From contig NZ_FMHZ01000002.1 of assembly GCF_900090315.1 (NCBI RefSeq), positions 3,016,501 through 3,080,500 of the forward strand: a stretch of DNA of 64,000 nucleotides, written 5' to 3'. The position numbers and the translations under genes were made by a program. The DNA is from Micromonospora citrea. GTDB taxonomy: Bacteria > Actinomycetota > Actinomycetes > Mycobacteriales > Micromonosporaceae. The notes below the pieces were generated by a model, which saw only the letters and a program-made list of their open reading frames with translations, was not told the DNA's origin and made no database searches. Shown here piece after piece: positions 26,711 through 34,843 of this stretch (positions within the stretch are counted from its first letter, which is position 1; each line of letters starts with the position of its first letter).

Positions 26711-27918
26711 TGTGGCCCCGCCGACCCGGGCCAGGGCTCGCGCAGGACCGGTGGCACCGGCACGCCACGCTCCCCCAGCAGCGTCGCCAGTTCACGGGCG
26801 GCCGGACCGAGGCCGCGCCCGCGTGTCCATGCGGGAACGGCGGCGACGAGGCGGTCCGTCCCTTCGGGCAGGAGCAGGCACAGCGACTCCAGCACCCGAC
26901 CCCGCTCGCCCCGCCGCACCTGAAGCACCACCTGGAGGGCGGCTGCCACTTGGGCGTGGAGCGCGGGGCGGGGCAGCCCGCCGAGCATGCCGAGCGCCTC
27001 CAGCCGGGCCGGCACGTCCGACGGGGCGTTGGCGTGCAGGGTGCCGGCGCCGCCGTCGTGGCCGGTGTTGAGGGCGGCGAGCAGGTCGACGACCTCCCCG
27101 CCCCGGCACTCGCCGACCACCAGCCGGTCGGGCCGCATGCGCAACGCCTGCCGGACCAGATCGGTAAGCCCCACCGCGCCGGAGCCCTCGACGTTGGCCG
27201 TCCTGGCCTGCAGTCCGACGACGTGCGGGTGCCGGGGGTGCAGCTCTGCCGCGTCCTCCACCAGCACGATCCGCTCGGTGGCCGGCACCAGCCCGAGCAG
27301 CGTGTTAAGCAGTGTGGTCTTGCCCGAACCGGTACCGCCGGCCACCAGGTACGCCAGCCGGGCCGCCACCACGGCGGAGAGCACCGGTGCCACCGGCCGC
27401 GGCACCGTCCCCTGGCGCACCAGCTCGTCGAGGGTGAACGGCCGCTGCCGGAACGTCCGCAGGGACAGATAGGGCCCGTCGGTAGCCACCGGCGGCAGCA
27501 CGGCGTGCAGCCGCGTGCCGTCGGGCAGCCGCGCGTCCGCGTACGGGGAGCCGTCGTCGAGCCGCCGGCCCGCGCTGGCGGTCAGCCGCTGGGCGAGCCG
27601 GCGCACGTCGTCCACCGTGCCGACCGGCACCGCGACCTGGTGCAGGCCCTGCCCGCGATCCACCCAGACCCGGACGCCGTTGACCAGCACGTCGGTGACC
27701 TCCGGGTCGGCCAGGAGCGGGGCGAGCGGACCGGCTCCCACGAGGTCGTCGCGCACCCGGTCGGCCATCCGCAGCAGGGCGGTGTCGCCGAGCACGGCGG
27801 CGGTGGGCTCCGCGCGTACGGCGGAGACGATCGCGGCGGGGGTGACCGGAGCGGCCGCCGCCGCGATCCGCTGTCGCACCCGCGCGGCGAGGGTGTCGCC
27901 CTCGGCGGGCCCGGTCAT
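26707..27918 (-). CDS. tadA: TadA/CpaF family pilus assembly ATPase
   Basis: The 403-residue protein is a secretion ATPase: a helical N-domain, Walker A GGTGSGKTTLLN (about residue 192), the Asp box/Walker B region ERIVLVEDAAELHPRHPHVV, and the His box TLHANAPSDVPARLEAL. It powers pilus assembly with TadB/TadC. ATG 27918 overlaps the ssd stop by four bases, and its own stop overlaps tadB. Confidence 0.93.
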   Translation of the reverse strand: MTGPAEGDTLAARVRQRIAAAAAPVTPAAIVSAVRAEPTAAVLGDTALLRMADRVRDDLVGAGPLAPLLADPEVTDVLVNGVRVWVDRGQGLHQVAVPVGTVDDVRRLAQRLTASAGRRLDDGSPYADARLPDGTRLHAVLPPVATDGPYLSLRTFRQRPFTLDELVRQGTVPRPVAPVLSAVVAARLAYLVAGGTGSGKTTLLNTLLGLVPATERIVLVEDAAELHPRHPHVVGLQARTANVEGSGAVGLTDLVRQALRMRPDRLVVGECRGGEVVDLLAALNTGHDGGAGTLHANAPSDVPARLEALGMLGGLPRPALHAQVAAALQVVLQVRRGERGRVLESLCLLLPEGTDRLVAAVPAWTRGRGLGPAARELATLLGERGVPVPPVLREPWPGSAGPQ

Positions 27919-29018
27919 GCCGCACCCGCCGCGGGCGCGGCCGTCAGATCGGCGACGATGCGCTGGCAGAGGGACGCGAGGGGACCCCGACCGTGGGCAG
28001 CCGGCGCCTCGCCCCGCTCCAGCCCCCGGGCCAGCGCCGGTTCCGGGCGCAGTGTGCCGGCGAGCGGAAGCCCCAGGGCGCGGGCCACCTCGGCGGCCCC
28101 GAGCCGGCCCGGCGCGGGCCCGCGCACGATCACCGACATCGCGGCGCAGTGCGGCGCGGCGGCCGCCACCACCCGGGCGGCTGCGGCGGTGGCCCGCAGT
28201 TCGGCCGGTACGACGACGAACACCTGGTCGGCCGCCTGGAGGGCGGTGACTGCGGCGTCGTCCAACTGCCGGGGCAGGTCCACCACCACGAAGTCCCGGC
28301 CGCGCCGGGCGGCGTCGATCGTGGCCGCCATCGCCTGGGCGGGCAGGGCCAGCAGGTCGCCCCGGTCCCAGGAGAGCACCACCAGGTCGCCCCGGCTCGG
28401 CAGGGCCCGCACCAGCGCCGGCGCGTCCACCCGGCCGTCGGCGTCCGTCAGCGCCGGCCACCGCAGCCCCTCCAACTGCTCCCAGCCGAGCACGAGATCG
28501 AGCCCGCCGCCGAGCGGGTCGGCGTCGACGAGCAGGGTGCGCAGCCGGGCGCGCGCGGCGGTCACCGCGAGCCCACCGGCCAGGATGCTCGCGCCCGCGC
28601 CGCCGCGTCCGCCCAGTACGGCGGTGATCCGGGCCCCGCCCCGATCGACGCCGTCCGGGCCGCACTCGGCGAACCGGTCGACCAGCCAAGGCTCGGCCGC
28701 CGGCAGGACGGCCACGTGTTCGGCGCCGATCAGCTCGGCGACCTCGAAGCCGGGATCGGGCTGACCGGACCGGCCGACCAGCACCATCCGTGGCCGCTGC
28801 GGCAGCCGCGCCCGCAGGCACTGCTGGGCCTGGTCGGCGCCGACCAGCACCAGCGGCGCGGGCAGCCAGCGGGTCCGGGCCGCCGCCGGATCGGCGGCGA
28901 GCTCCACCTCGACGCCGCCCGCCGCGGCGAGCCGGAGCAGGTCGTCGAGCAGGTCGCCGTCCGAGGTGACGAGCAGCGGCAGGCGCCGGTGCGGCGGGAC
29001 GGAGGTACGGGGTGGCAT
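27915..29018 (-). CDS. ssd: Septum site-determining protein Ssd (CpaE/MinD-like)
   Basis: The 367-residue protein has an N-terminal receiver-like domain (VTSDGDLLDDLLRLAAAGGVEV) and a C-terminal MinD/ParA-like domain (LLVDADPLGGGLDLVLGWE, DFVVVDLPRQ). The deviant Walker A reads GGRGGAGAS: both signature lysines are absent, so ATP use is doubtful. In mycobacteria Ssd affects septum formation; in Tad loci CpaE localises the machinery. GGAGG lies five bases before ATG 29018, and an upstream GTG would add only low-complexity sequence. Confidence 0.85.
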   Translation of the reverse strand: MPPRTSVPPHRRLPLLVTSDGDLLDDLLRLAAAGGVEVELAADPAAARTRWLPAPLVLVGADQAQQCLRARLPQRPRMVLVGRSGQPDPGFEVAELIGAEHVAVLPAAEPWLVDRFAECGPDGVDRGGARITAVLGGRGGAGASILAGGLAVTAARARLRTLLVDADPLGGGLDLVLGWEQLEGLRWPALTDADGRVDAPALVRALPSRGDLVVLSWDRGDLLALPAQAMAATIDAARRGRDFVVVDLPRQLDDAAVTALQAADQVFVVVPAELRATAAAARVVAAAAPHCAAMSVIVRGPAPGRLGAAEVARALGLPLAGTLRPEPALARGLERGEAPAAHGRGPLASLCQRIVADLTAAPAAGAA

Positions 29019-29105
29019 CGCGGCCTCCAGCGGTCGGGCTCCTGGGTTGCTGTCCCGTGACCCTGCCCCTGACCGGTCGCCGACCGCCGTCCCTCGCCGG
29101 CCACC

Positions 29106-29133
29106 TGTGGACAACTTCGGCGCCTGTGGACAA
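29106..29133 (-). promoter_or_regulatory. Two consensus DnaA boxes
   Basis: TGTGGACAA occurs at 29106-29114 and 29125-29133, that is, two perfect TTGTCCACA boxes on the minus strand, 19 bases apart. They lie between divergent ssd and the VOC gene. Confidence 0.6.
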
Positions 29134-29196
29134 CGCCCGCAGAGCGAGTCGATCTGCTATGGCCGCCGGCCGTACGGAATCGATAGCCTGCGTTGC

Positions 29197-29577
29197 ATGC
29201 ACCGCAGCCGCGTGTACGCCATCCTGATCGACACGCCGCGGGCGGAGGCCGCTCAGGCGGCGGCGTTCTGGTCGGCCGCCCTCGGCGTCCCGGCCGAGCC
29301 CGACGCCGAGTATCCGCAGTTCATCGGCCTGCACGAGGCCCTGCCCGGGCTGGTCGCCGCCGTGCAGGTGGTTGACGACGCGCCCCGCTTCCACCTGGAC
29401 TTCGAAACCGACGACGTCGAGGCGGAGACCGCCCGGCTGCTCGCCCTCGGCGCCACCCGGGTCGCGCGGTGGCAGGAGTGCCGCGTGCTGCGCGTGCCCG
29501 GCGGGCACCTGGTCTGTGTCCTGCCGGTGGAGAGCCCGCCGGAGGTCTTCGACGCCCAGGCCAGGACCTGGCCGTGA
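29197..29577 (+). CDS. VOC family (glyoxalase-like) protein
   Basis: The 126-residue protein has the VOC betaalphabeta pattern (YAILIDTPRAEAAQAAAFWSAALG at the start and FHLDFETDDVEAETARLLALGATRV later). Substrate is unknown. A TAGCCT -10-like hexamer at 29184-29189 ends eight bases before the ATG and there is no ribosome site, so the mRNA is probably leaderless. Confidence 0.8.
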   Translation: MHRSRVYAILIDTPRAEAAQAAAFWSAALGVPAEPDAEYPQFIGLHEALPGLVAAVQVVDDAPRFHLDFETDDVEAETARLLALGATRVARWQECRVLRVPGGHLVCVLPVESPPEVFDAQARTWP

Positions 29578-29615
29578 CGGCCAGCAGGCGAGCGGCGCCG
29601 GCCGATGGAACACTT

Positions 29616-29650
29616 GAACCGGGGCGGTTCTGTACCTCATGTTCCAGAAC
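29616..29650. promoter_or_regulatory. Operator-like dyads upstream of TetR gene
   Basis: GAACC-GGGGC-GGTTC (29616-29630) and GTTC-CA-GAAC (29641-29650) are two adjacent inverted repeats that share the GAAC half-site, within 50 bases of the TetR start. Confidence 0.4.
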
Positions 29651-29665
29651 TGCTACGGTACCGGC

Positions 29666-30238
29666 ATGGCGCGACCGAAGGCGTTCGACGAGGACCGGGT
29701 GCTCGATGCGGCCATGCGGGCGTTCTGGGCCGCCGGCTACGAGTCGACCTCGACAGACGACCTGTGCGAGGCGACCGGGCTGGGCCGGAGCAGCATCTAC
29801 AACACCTTCAAGAGCAAGCACGAGCTGTTCGAGAAGACGCTGCTGCGTTACATGACCAGCCGCACCGCCTCGATCGTCGAGTTGCTGGAGAGCGACCTGC
29901 CGGCTCGGGAGAAGATTCGGACCCTCCTCTGGCGGGCCGCCGAGACCGAGCCCGGAGATCCGGTCGGCTGCCTGGTGGTCAACTCCACGATCGAGCTGGC
30001 GCCGCACGACGCGGGGATCGCCACCCGGCTCGAACGCGACCAGGATCGGCGACTGACGGCCCTCCGCCAGGCGATCGAGGCGGGCCAGCGCCGGCGGGAG
30101 ATCGACGCGGACAAGGACGCGGCAACCCTCGCCCGCTTCGTCGTCGCCACGATCAGCGGGATGCGCGTCCTCGCCCGCGGCGGCGCCGATCCGGCCAGCC
30201 TGCGGGCGATCGCCGACACCGCGCTCGACGCGATCTGA
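29666..30238 (+). CDS. TetR/AcrR family regulator
   Basis: The 190-residue protein starts MARPKAFDEDRVLDAAMRAFWAAGY and has the HTH TSTDDLCEATGLGRSSIYNTFKSKHELF, followed by the C-terminal domain common in regulators of MFS drug exporters. A -10-like TACGGT ends seven bases before ATG 29666, again suggesting a leaderless transcript. A terminator hairpin follows directly, then the MFS gene on the same strand, which is the likely target. Confidence 0.87.
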   Translation: MARPKAFDEDRVLDAAMRAFWAAGYESTSTDDLCEATGLGRSSIYNTFKSKHELFEKTLLRYMTSRTASIVELLESDLPAREKIRTLLWRAAETEPGDPVGCLVVNSTIELAPHDAGIATRLERDQDRRLTALRQAIEAGQRRREIDADKDAATLARFVVATISGMRVLARGGADPASLRAIADTALDAI

Positions 30239-30240
30239 CA

Positions 30241-30260
30241 GTGGCGGCGCCTGCCGCCAC
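30241..30260 (+). terminator. Terminator behind TetR gene
   Basis: GTGGCGGC-GCCT-GCCGCCAC is a perfect 8-bp stem with a 4-base loop, beginning two bases past the TetR stop and followed by CTTT. Confidence 0.75.
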
Positions 30261-30279
30261 CTTTCCGCGCCTTAATTTT

Positions 30280-30293
30280 GGACCGATCAGTTC
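30280..30293. promoter_or_regulatory. Possible TetR operator in front of MFS gene
   Basis: GGACCGATCAGTTC is an imperfect dyad (six of eight positions in each arm) in an AT-rich patch 20 bases before the MFS start. Confidence 0.3.
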
Positions 30294-30312
30294 ATTACGA
30301 GGAGGCACCTCG

Positions 30313-31476
30313 ATGCCGCTAGCCGTCTACGTCCTCGGCCTGGCGATATTCGCCCAGGGCACGTCGGAGCTCATGCTCGCCGGCCTGCTTCCCGAGATGG
30401 CCGCCGACCTGGGCGTGTCGATCCCGCACACCGGGCTGCTGATCTCCGCGTTCGCCGGCGGCATGCTGGTGGGCGCCCCGGTTCTCGCGGTGGTGACTTT
30501 GCGCTGGCCGCGTCGCACCGCCCTGCTGACGTTCCTGGCGATCTTCGCCGCCGCACACGTCGCGGGCGCGCTGACACCGAACTACGCGGTGCTGCTCGCC
30601 ACCCGGATCGTGGGGGCCTTCGTGTACGCCGGCTTCTGGGCGGTCGCCGTGGTCACCGCCGTCGGCCTCGCCGGACCGACCGCCCGGGGCCGGGCGATCG
30701 GAATCGTGGCCGGCGGCCTCACCGTCGCCACGGTCGTCGGCCTCCCCGCCGGCACGGTCGTGGGGCAGCACCTCGGCTGGCGGGCGGCCTTCTGGGCGGT
30801 GGCGGTGCTCTCCGCCCTCGCGGCCGTCGGAGTGATCACCACCATCCCCGGTGGACGTCCGCACCCGCAGCGCACTCCCCGGCTCGGCGCCGAGTTTCGC
30901 GCCCTGGCCAACCCTCAGGTCTGGCTGCTGTACGCCACGACCGCCCTCGCCACGACCGCGCTGATCGTCTCGTTCAGCTACCTGGCCCCCATGTTGACCG
31001 AGACGACCGGCCTGACGCCGGGTTGGGTCCCCGCGGTGCTCGCCCTCTACGGGATCGGCGCGTTCACCGGCATCACCATCGGCAGCCGAACCGCCGACGC
31101 GCATCCCGTCCGCACCCTCCAGGCGGGGGTCGGAGGGCTCGTCGCCGTCTCGACGCTGCTCGCCCTGGCCACCGACGTGCCCGCGCTGGCCGTGCCCGCG
31201 ATCCTCCTGCTCGGCGCGTTCGGCTTCGCCACCAACCCCACCCTGAACAGTCGCGCGTTCGCGCTCGCACCCGAGGCGCCCACGCTCGCCGCCGCGATGA
31301 ACGTCTCCGCCTTCAACGTCGGCATCACGGCGGGGCCGTGGCTCGGCGGCCTGGCGATCGACGCCGGCTTCGACTATCCCGCGATCGCCTGGATCGGCGC
31401 TGCGCTCGGAGTCGCCACGCTCGGCCTGGTGGCCCTCTCCGCCGCCGCCGACATTCGCGTCCGGGCAACTGCCTGA
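30313..31476 (+). CDS. MFS exporter, Cmx/CmrA-like drug efflux family
   Basis: The 387-residue protein has about 12 hydrophobic helices and the DHA1 layout. The opening YVLGLAIFAQGTSELMLAGLLPEMAADLGVS and the loop VVTLRWPRRTALL resemble the chloramphenicol exporters Cmx/CmrA and many sugar/drug efflux relatives; the true substrate is unknown. GAGGAGG precedes ATG 30313. It follows a TetR gene whose operator-like dyad lies in the gap, so drug-inducible efflux is likely. Confidence 0.85.
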   Translation: MPLAVYVLGLAIFAQGTSELMLAGLLPEMAADLGVSIPHTGLLISAFAGGMLVGAPVLAVVTLRWPRRTALLTFLAIFAAAHVAGALTPNYAVLLATRIVGAFVYAGFWAVAVVTAVGLAGPTARGRAIGIVAGGLTVATVVGLPAGTVVGQHLGWRAAFWAVAVLSALAAVGVITTIPGGRPHPQRTPRLGAEFRALANPQVWLLYATTALATTALIVSFSYLAPMLTETTGLTPGWVPAVLALYGIGAFTGITIGSRTADAHPVRTLQAGVGGLVAVSTLLALATDVPALAVPAILLLGAFGFATNPTLNSRAFALAPEAPTLAAAMNVSAFNVGITAGPWLGGLAIDAGFDYPAIAWIGAALGVATLGLVALSAAADIRVRATA

Positions 31477-31478
31477 CA

Positions 31479-31576
31479 TGATCAGTTGCCGTACCGCGTG
31501 GTCAGACGCGCCGGTCGTGCCGGTCGGGCACGATCGAGAGTCGCCACGAGGTACGGCGACCACTGACGATCCACTG
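31479..31576. repeat. Dispersed 98-bp imperfect repeat, copy 1
   Basis: Starts three bases after the MFS stop with TGATCAGTTGCCGTACCGCG and ends ...TGACGATCCACTG. Contains the inverted repeat GCCGTACC/GGTACGGC (31488-31495, 31550-31557). The second copy is at 34225-34322. Confidence 0.8.
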
Positions 31577-31652
31577 TCACCGCCTCGCTGAACCCCCCGA
31601 TCGGGCATGCGGGGTCAGCGCGGGAGCCGCCCGCCTCAGTACGCTCAGGGCC

Positions 31653-32489
31653 GTGCTGCCGATACACGTGACGGTCTGGGACGAGCACGAGGCGTGCGGC
31701 GACCAGGTGATCCTGGTGCACGGCACCATGACGTGGGGCCTGGCGGCATTCGCGCATCAGCGGCCGCTCGCGGAACACCACCGGATCCTCGTCGTGGACC
31801 GGAGGGGCTTCGGCGCCAGCCCCGACGTCGAACAGAGCGACTACGACGTGGACGCCGACGACATCGTCGCGCTGATGGACCGACCGAGCCACCTCGTCGG
31901 GCATTCGTACGGCGGAGTGGTCGCCATGCTGGCCGCGATCCGCCGTCCGGAGCGGGTCGGTTCGCTGGCGCTCATCGAGCCGGCCGCGCTCGCCGTCGCG
32001 GCCGACCATCCCGTCGTCTCCGCAGCGCTCGAAGCCAACCGGCGGTACGTGGCCGGGTCACGATCCATGTCGGCGGAGGACTACCTCCGCGCGGCATACG
32101 ACGGGAGCGACGAGCCGATTCCCGAGCCGTTCGAGTTCGCCTTGCGGGCAGCGCAGACAGCCCAGCGGGAGCGGCCCTGCTGGGAAGCCGACGTGCCGGT
32201 TGACGCCCTCCGCCCGGCGAAGTACCCGAAGCTGGTGCTCGCCGGCACGTGGGAGACCGCACCGGCGGACTACCGTTCGGCGACCGGGGAGTCACTGCTG
32301 GCCACGGCGCGAGTCGTCGCGGAGCGGATCGGCGCCCGCTTCCACCAGGTCGCCGGTGCGGATCACTCACCGCACCGACAACGGCCCGAGGAGGTGAACC
32401 CGCTGCTGTCGCACCTGTGGCAGGAGGCGGCGCTGCGGGCACCCGAGGACGGCCGGAGGCCGCCCGCAGGGCGGTCCGCCAGCGTGTGA
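31653..32489 (+). CDS. Alpha/beta hydrolase
   Basis: The 278-residue protein has the hydrolase fold: VILVHGTM oxyanion region, nucleophile elbow GHSYGG (Ser about residue 87), and the catalytic His in GADHSPHRQRPEEV near the C-terminus. Substrate is unknown. The start is GTG 31653; TACGCT at 31640-31645 ends seven bases upstream with no ribosome site, again a leaderless pattern. The C-terminal 30 residues are Arg/Pro-rich and poorly conserved-looking. Confidence 0.83.
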   Translation: MLPIHVTVWDEHEACGDQVILVHGTMTWGLAAFAHQRPLAEHHRILVVDRRGFGASPDVEQSDYDVDADDIVALMDRPSHLVGHSYGGVVAMLAAIRRPERVGSLALIEPAALAVAADHPVVSAALEANRRYVAGSRSMSAEDYLRAAYDGSDEPIPEPFEFALRAAQTAQRERPCWEADVPVDALRPAKYPKLVLAGTWETAPADYRSATGESLLATARVVAERIGARFHQVAGADHSPHRQRPEEVNPLLSHLWQEAALRAPEDGRRPPAGRSASV

Positions 32490-32746
32490 GCGCCTACCCT
32501 GCCTCACAAAGATCACAACACTTGTTGGCCGTTGTCGCTGGTCGCCGCTGACCTGCACCGCTTGTCGGCCGCTGCCGCCCACATTCAGCGCTCGTCGGTC
32601 GGCTGGCCGCACGACTGTCAGTCGTCGCGACCGGCCCCGCGAGGTTGTCTGCTGTCGCCGCTCATCCTCCATGGTTGACGGTCGGCTTGTTGGCACGGAT
32701 GGCTGTACGGTCGCGAGGAGTCGTCGGAGACGACGGGGAGGCGGGG

Positions 32747-33055
32747 GTGACCCAACCAACTCGCGCAGTCGCATTGACGGCGTTGGCCGACCTGTGGGAT
32801 CAGGGGTGCCCCATCCCCTCACCCGACGACCGTGAGCGGCTCGTCGATGTCGGACTACGCCGTTGGCACAGTTTCCATCGGCGGCATGCTCGTAACCGTC
32901 ACCCGTCGCACGAGGACAGGGTTCGCGACCTGGTGCGTGGGCTGGTCCAGGCATTCGAGGCCGATCCGCGCCTGGTCGGCCGGCTGGTCAAGGACTACGA
33001 ATGCGTCGCGGAGGCGCTCGCCACAGCCGCCACTTCCTCGACGCGGGAGCGTTGA
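32747..33055 (+). CDS. Hypothetical protein
   Basis: The 102-residue protein (VTQPTRAVALTALADLWDQG at the start) is helical and charged, with Arg/His-rich middle RRWHSFHRRHARNRH. No family recognised. GTG 32747 follows GGGGAGG; an ATG at 32699 is possible. The 257-base gap before it holds a 15-bp palindrome (ACGACTG-T-CAGTCGT, 32611-32625). Confidence 0.55.
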   Translation: MTQPTRAVALTALADLWDQGCPIPSPDDRERLVDVGLRRWHSFHRRHARNRHPSHEDRVRDLVRGLVQAFEADPRLVGRLVKDYECVAEALATAATSSTRER

Positions 33056-33314
33056 TCGATCCTTCCGAACCGCCCAGTTTGCAGGACTTCTCGGCTGGCC
33101 TGAACCGTTCGGAACGCCTGCTCACCCGGCGCTGCCGTGCTAACCGATCATGACCGCCGGGACCTCGGCTACTGGCGCATGGCTGGCATGGTGCCGATGA
33201 GTGCGTGGTTCTCCGACGGGCACGGCTCACCGTCCCCGGCCATCGGGTCGAGGGCAGATTGCGTGTCGCCGGTGAGCATCGGCGTCGAAGGCGGATGCCG
33301 CCATGGTGGCGTGG

Positions 33315-33830
33315 CTACCACGGCCAGTGCCTAGCCAGGTGGGTCGGATCGTCGCCCGGCGACACTACGAACACCTTCTCGCCGCTGTCATCGAACACCA
33401 GCAGCGGCCCCGCCTGCGACGCCAGCGCCACCGCCGTGGCCAACACGGCGCTGCCCGAGGGTTTGCGGAACCCGATGTCGGTCACGGCCTGGTCCAACTC
33501 CACCGGCTCGTCACCGTCGGCGCCATCAACGACGCCCAGACTGACCTCGCCCAGGTCCAGGCCGCCGTTCGATACGCACGTGGCTGGATCCGGGCAGCCC
33601 GGAAGATCCCAGGTCAGATCATGCCCCGCGATCTGGAACCACGGCACGCCGTGACAGCCGGCCTCCCGGAACGCGGACAGGACCTGCGCCACCGTCGGCA
33701 GCTCACAGGCCGCCGGCGGCTCCTCGGGCAGACCAAAGGACGACTCAGCGCCAGCCGCCCACTCAAGCCCGCCGTCCTCGGCCGCCCTACGCAGCGGCAT
33801 CACCAGCAAGTGCCAACTCACAGCACGCAT
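33315..33830 (-). CDS. Hypothetical protein
   Basis: The 171-residue protein starts MRAVSWHLLVMPLRRAAEDG and has natural composition with well-spaced hydrophobics and a C-terminal strand-rich part (GPLLVFDDSGEKVFVVSPGDDPTHLARHW). It resembles immunity/SMI1-like or barnase-inhibitor-like small domains in composition, but I cannot name it. It faces the preceding gene, with 259 non-coding bases between. Confidence 0.6.
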   Translation of the reverse strand: MRAVSWHLLVMPLRRAAEDGGLEWAAGAESSFGLPEEPPAACELPTVAQVLSAFREAGCHGVPWFQIAGHDLTWDLPGCPDPATCVSNGGLDLGEVSLGVVDGADGDEPVELDQAVTDIGFRKPSGSAVLATAVALASQAGPLLVFDDSGEKVFVVSPGDDPTHLARHWPW

Positions 33831-34170
33831 CGTGTCATTCGACGGCTGTGAACCCTGGAACGCGAACTGTCCCCTCCGGGCCGGCGTCGCCTCCCATCGG
33901 CCCAGGCACCAGAATCTATCGATCTTGATCCAGCGTCAACCATCCTGCGACGCGGTTTCGTCACCCATGATGCGAGACCAGGCACACGGCAGCCGGCCGG
34001 TCAGCTTGCGTGGACCGCCGTGGCGTCGTCGCTGCCCTTGTTCGCCGCCCGGATTCTGGCGGCCCCTGACAGCTCTGCTGCCTCTTGCTGCCTCCGGCCG
34101 AGAATTCGCCCGCGGAGAGCGGCCTACACGGGGATGGAGACGACCTGTGACCTGCGTCGGAGCGCTTCCG
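33831..34170. other. Non-coding stretch left of the element
   Basis: No gene, tRNA or strong structure is visible except a short TTCCG-C-CGGAA palindrome that runs into the 29-bp att core. Confidence 0.45.
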
Positions 34171-34199
34171 CCGGAAAGGGACGACCCCCGTCGGGGGGA
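34171..34199. repeat. Probable attL core, 29 bp
   Basis: CCGGAAAGGGACGACCCCCG plus nine further bases, identical to 54608-54636; flanking bases differ on both sides. Confidence 0.65.
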
Positions 34200-34224
34200 A
34201 AGTGACCTGACGTAGCGGCGAGTG

Positions 34225-34322
34225 TGATCAAGTGCCGTACCGCGTGGTCAGACGCATCGGTCGTGCCGCCGAGCATGATCGAGTCGGACCACGCGGTACG
34301 GCGTTCGCTGACGATCCGCTGA
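34225..34322. repeat. Dispersed 98-bp repeat, copy 2, with 16-bp perfect inverted repeat
   Basis: Similar to 31479-31576. Arms GCCGTACCGCGTGGTC (34234-34249) and GACCACGCGGTACGGC (34287-34302) are perfectly complementary around a 37-base loop. Confidence 0.85.
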
Positions 34323-34640
34323 CTCTCGTATGACGGGCGGCACCCGCCGGAAACGGCCGGAGGCGCTCGCAGAACAGTCCGCGGCGCGTTCTTGATCACG
34401 GTACTGACACGCGGTTTAGGAATGGAGTAGGGCTGAAACCATCTTCAAACGGCTGACCTGCTGCTACGGACGTCGCCCGAGGCGGCTGAGCCAAGATCCG
34501 TCGTTTAATGGTCCGCACTCACGCCGGTCGTCACCGCCAGTTCGAAGATCGTCGACTGCCAAGGTGCCAGGTCAGCGCGCGGTGGTGCCCGTTCGTGACC
34601 GCCCCTCCGGATAGTGGTTGTCCCGTCGACTCCCGCAGCC

Positions 34641-34781
34641 TATCCCAGCATCGATCGGAGCTGGGATACAAAGATCATCAGGGATCCTCGTAGAGCTCCC
34701 GCGGCTCCGAGTTGCTGGAACCGCGGGGAGCGAATCCGCTCGGCCAGCCACCCCGCAGTTCGGATTAGCCCGGCTGCGGGG
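34641..34781. other. Structured leader region with three hairpins
   Basis: TATCCCAGC/GCTGGGATA (34641-34668, perfect 9 bp), CTCCCGCGG/CCGCGGGGAG (34696-34730, one bulge) and CCCCGCAG/CTGCGGGG (34751-34781, perfect 8 bp) follow one another directly upstream of the DGQHR gene promoter. Could be operators, an independent small RNA or the element's origin-like region. The rest of 34323-34640 shows no gene. Confidence 0.55.
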
Positions 34782-34811
34782 TTGCGGGGGCGATTGCCGT
34801 GCGAGTACAGT
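34782..34811 (+). promoter_or_regulatory. Promoter of the DGQHR gene
   Basis: TTGCGG (34782-34787) and TACAGT (34806-34811) with an 18-base spacer; the third hairpin abuts the -35. The start codon is 33 bases downstream. Confidence 0.5.
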
Positions 34812-34843
34812 CGCGGCAGCAGACCACGCAGGAAGGCCGAAAC

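Noticed and set aside
34100..34200. tRNA at the left end of the element, and likewise at 54600-54780
   Set aside because: No cloverleaf, T-loop or acceptor pattern could be found on either strand.
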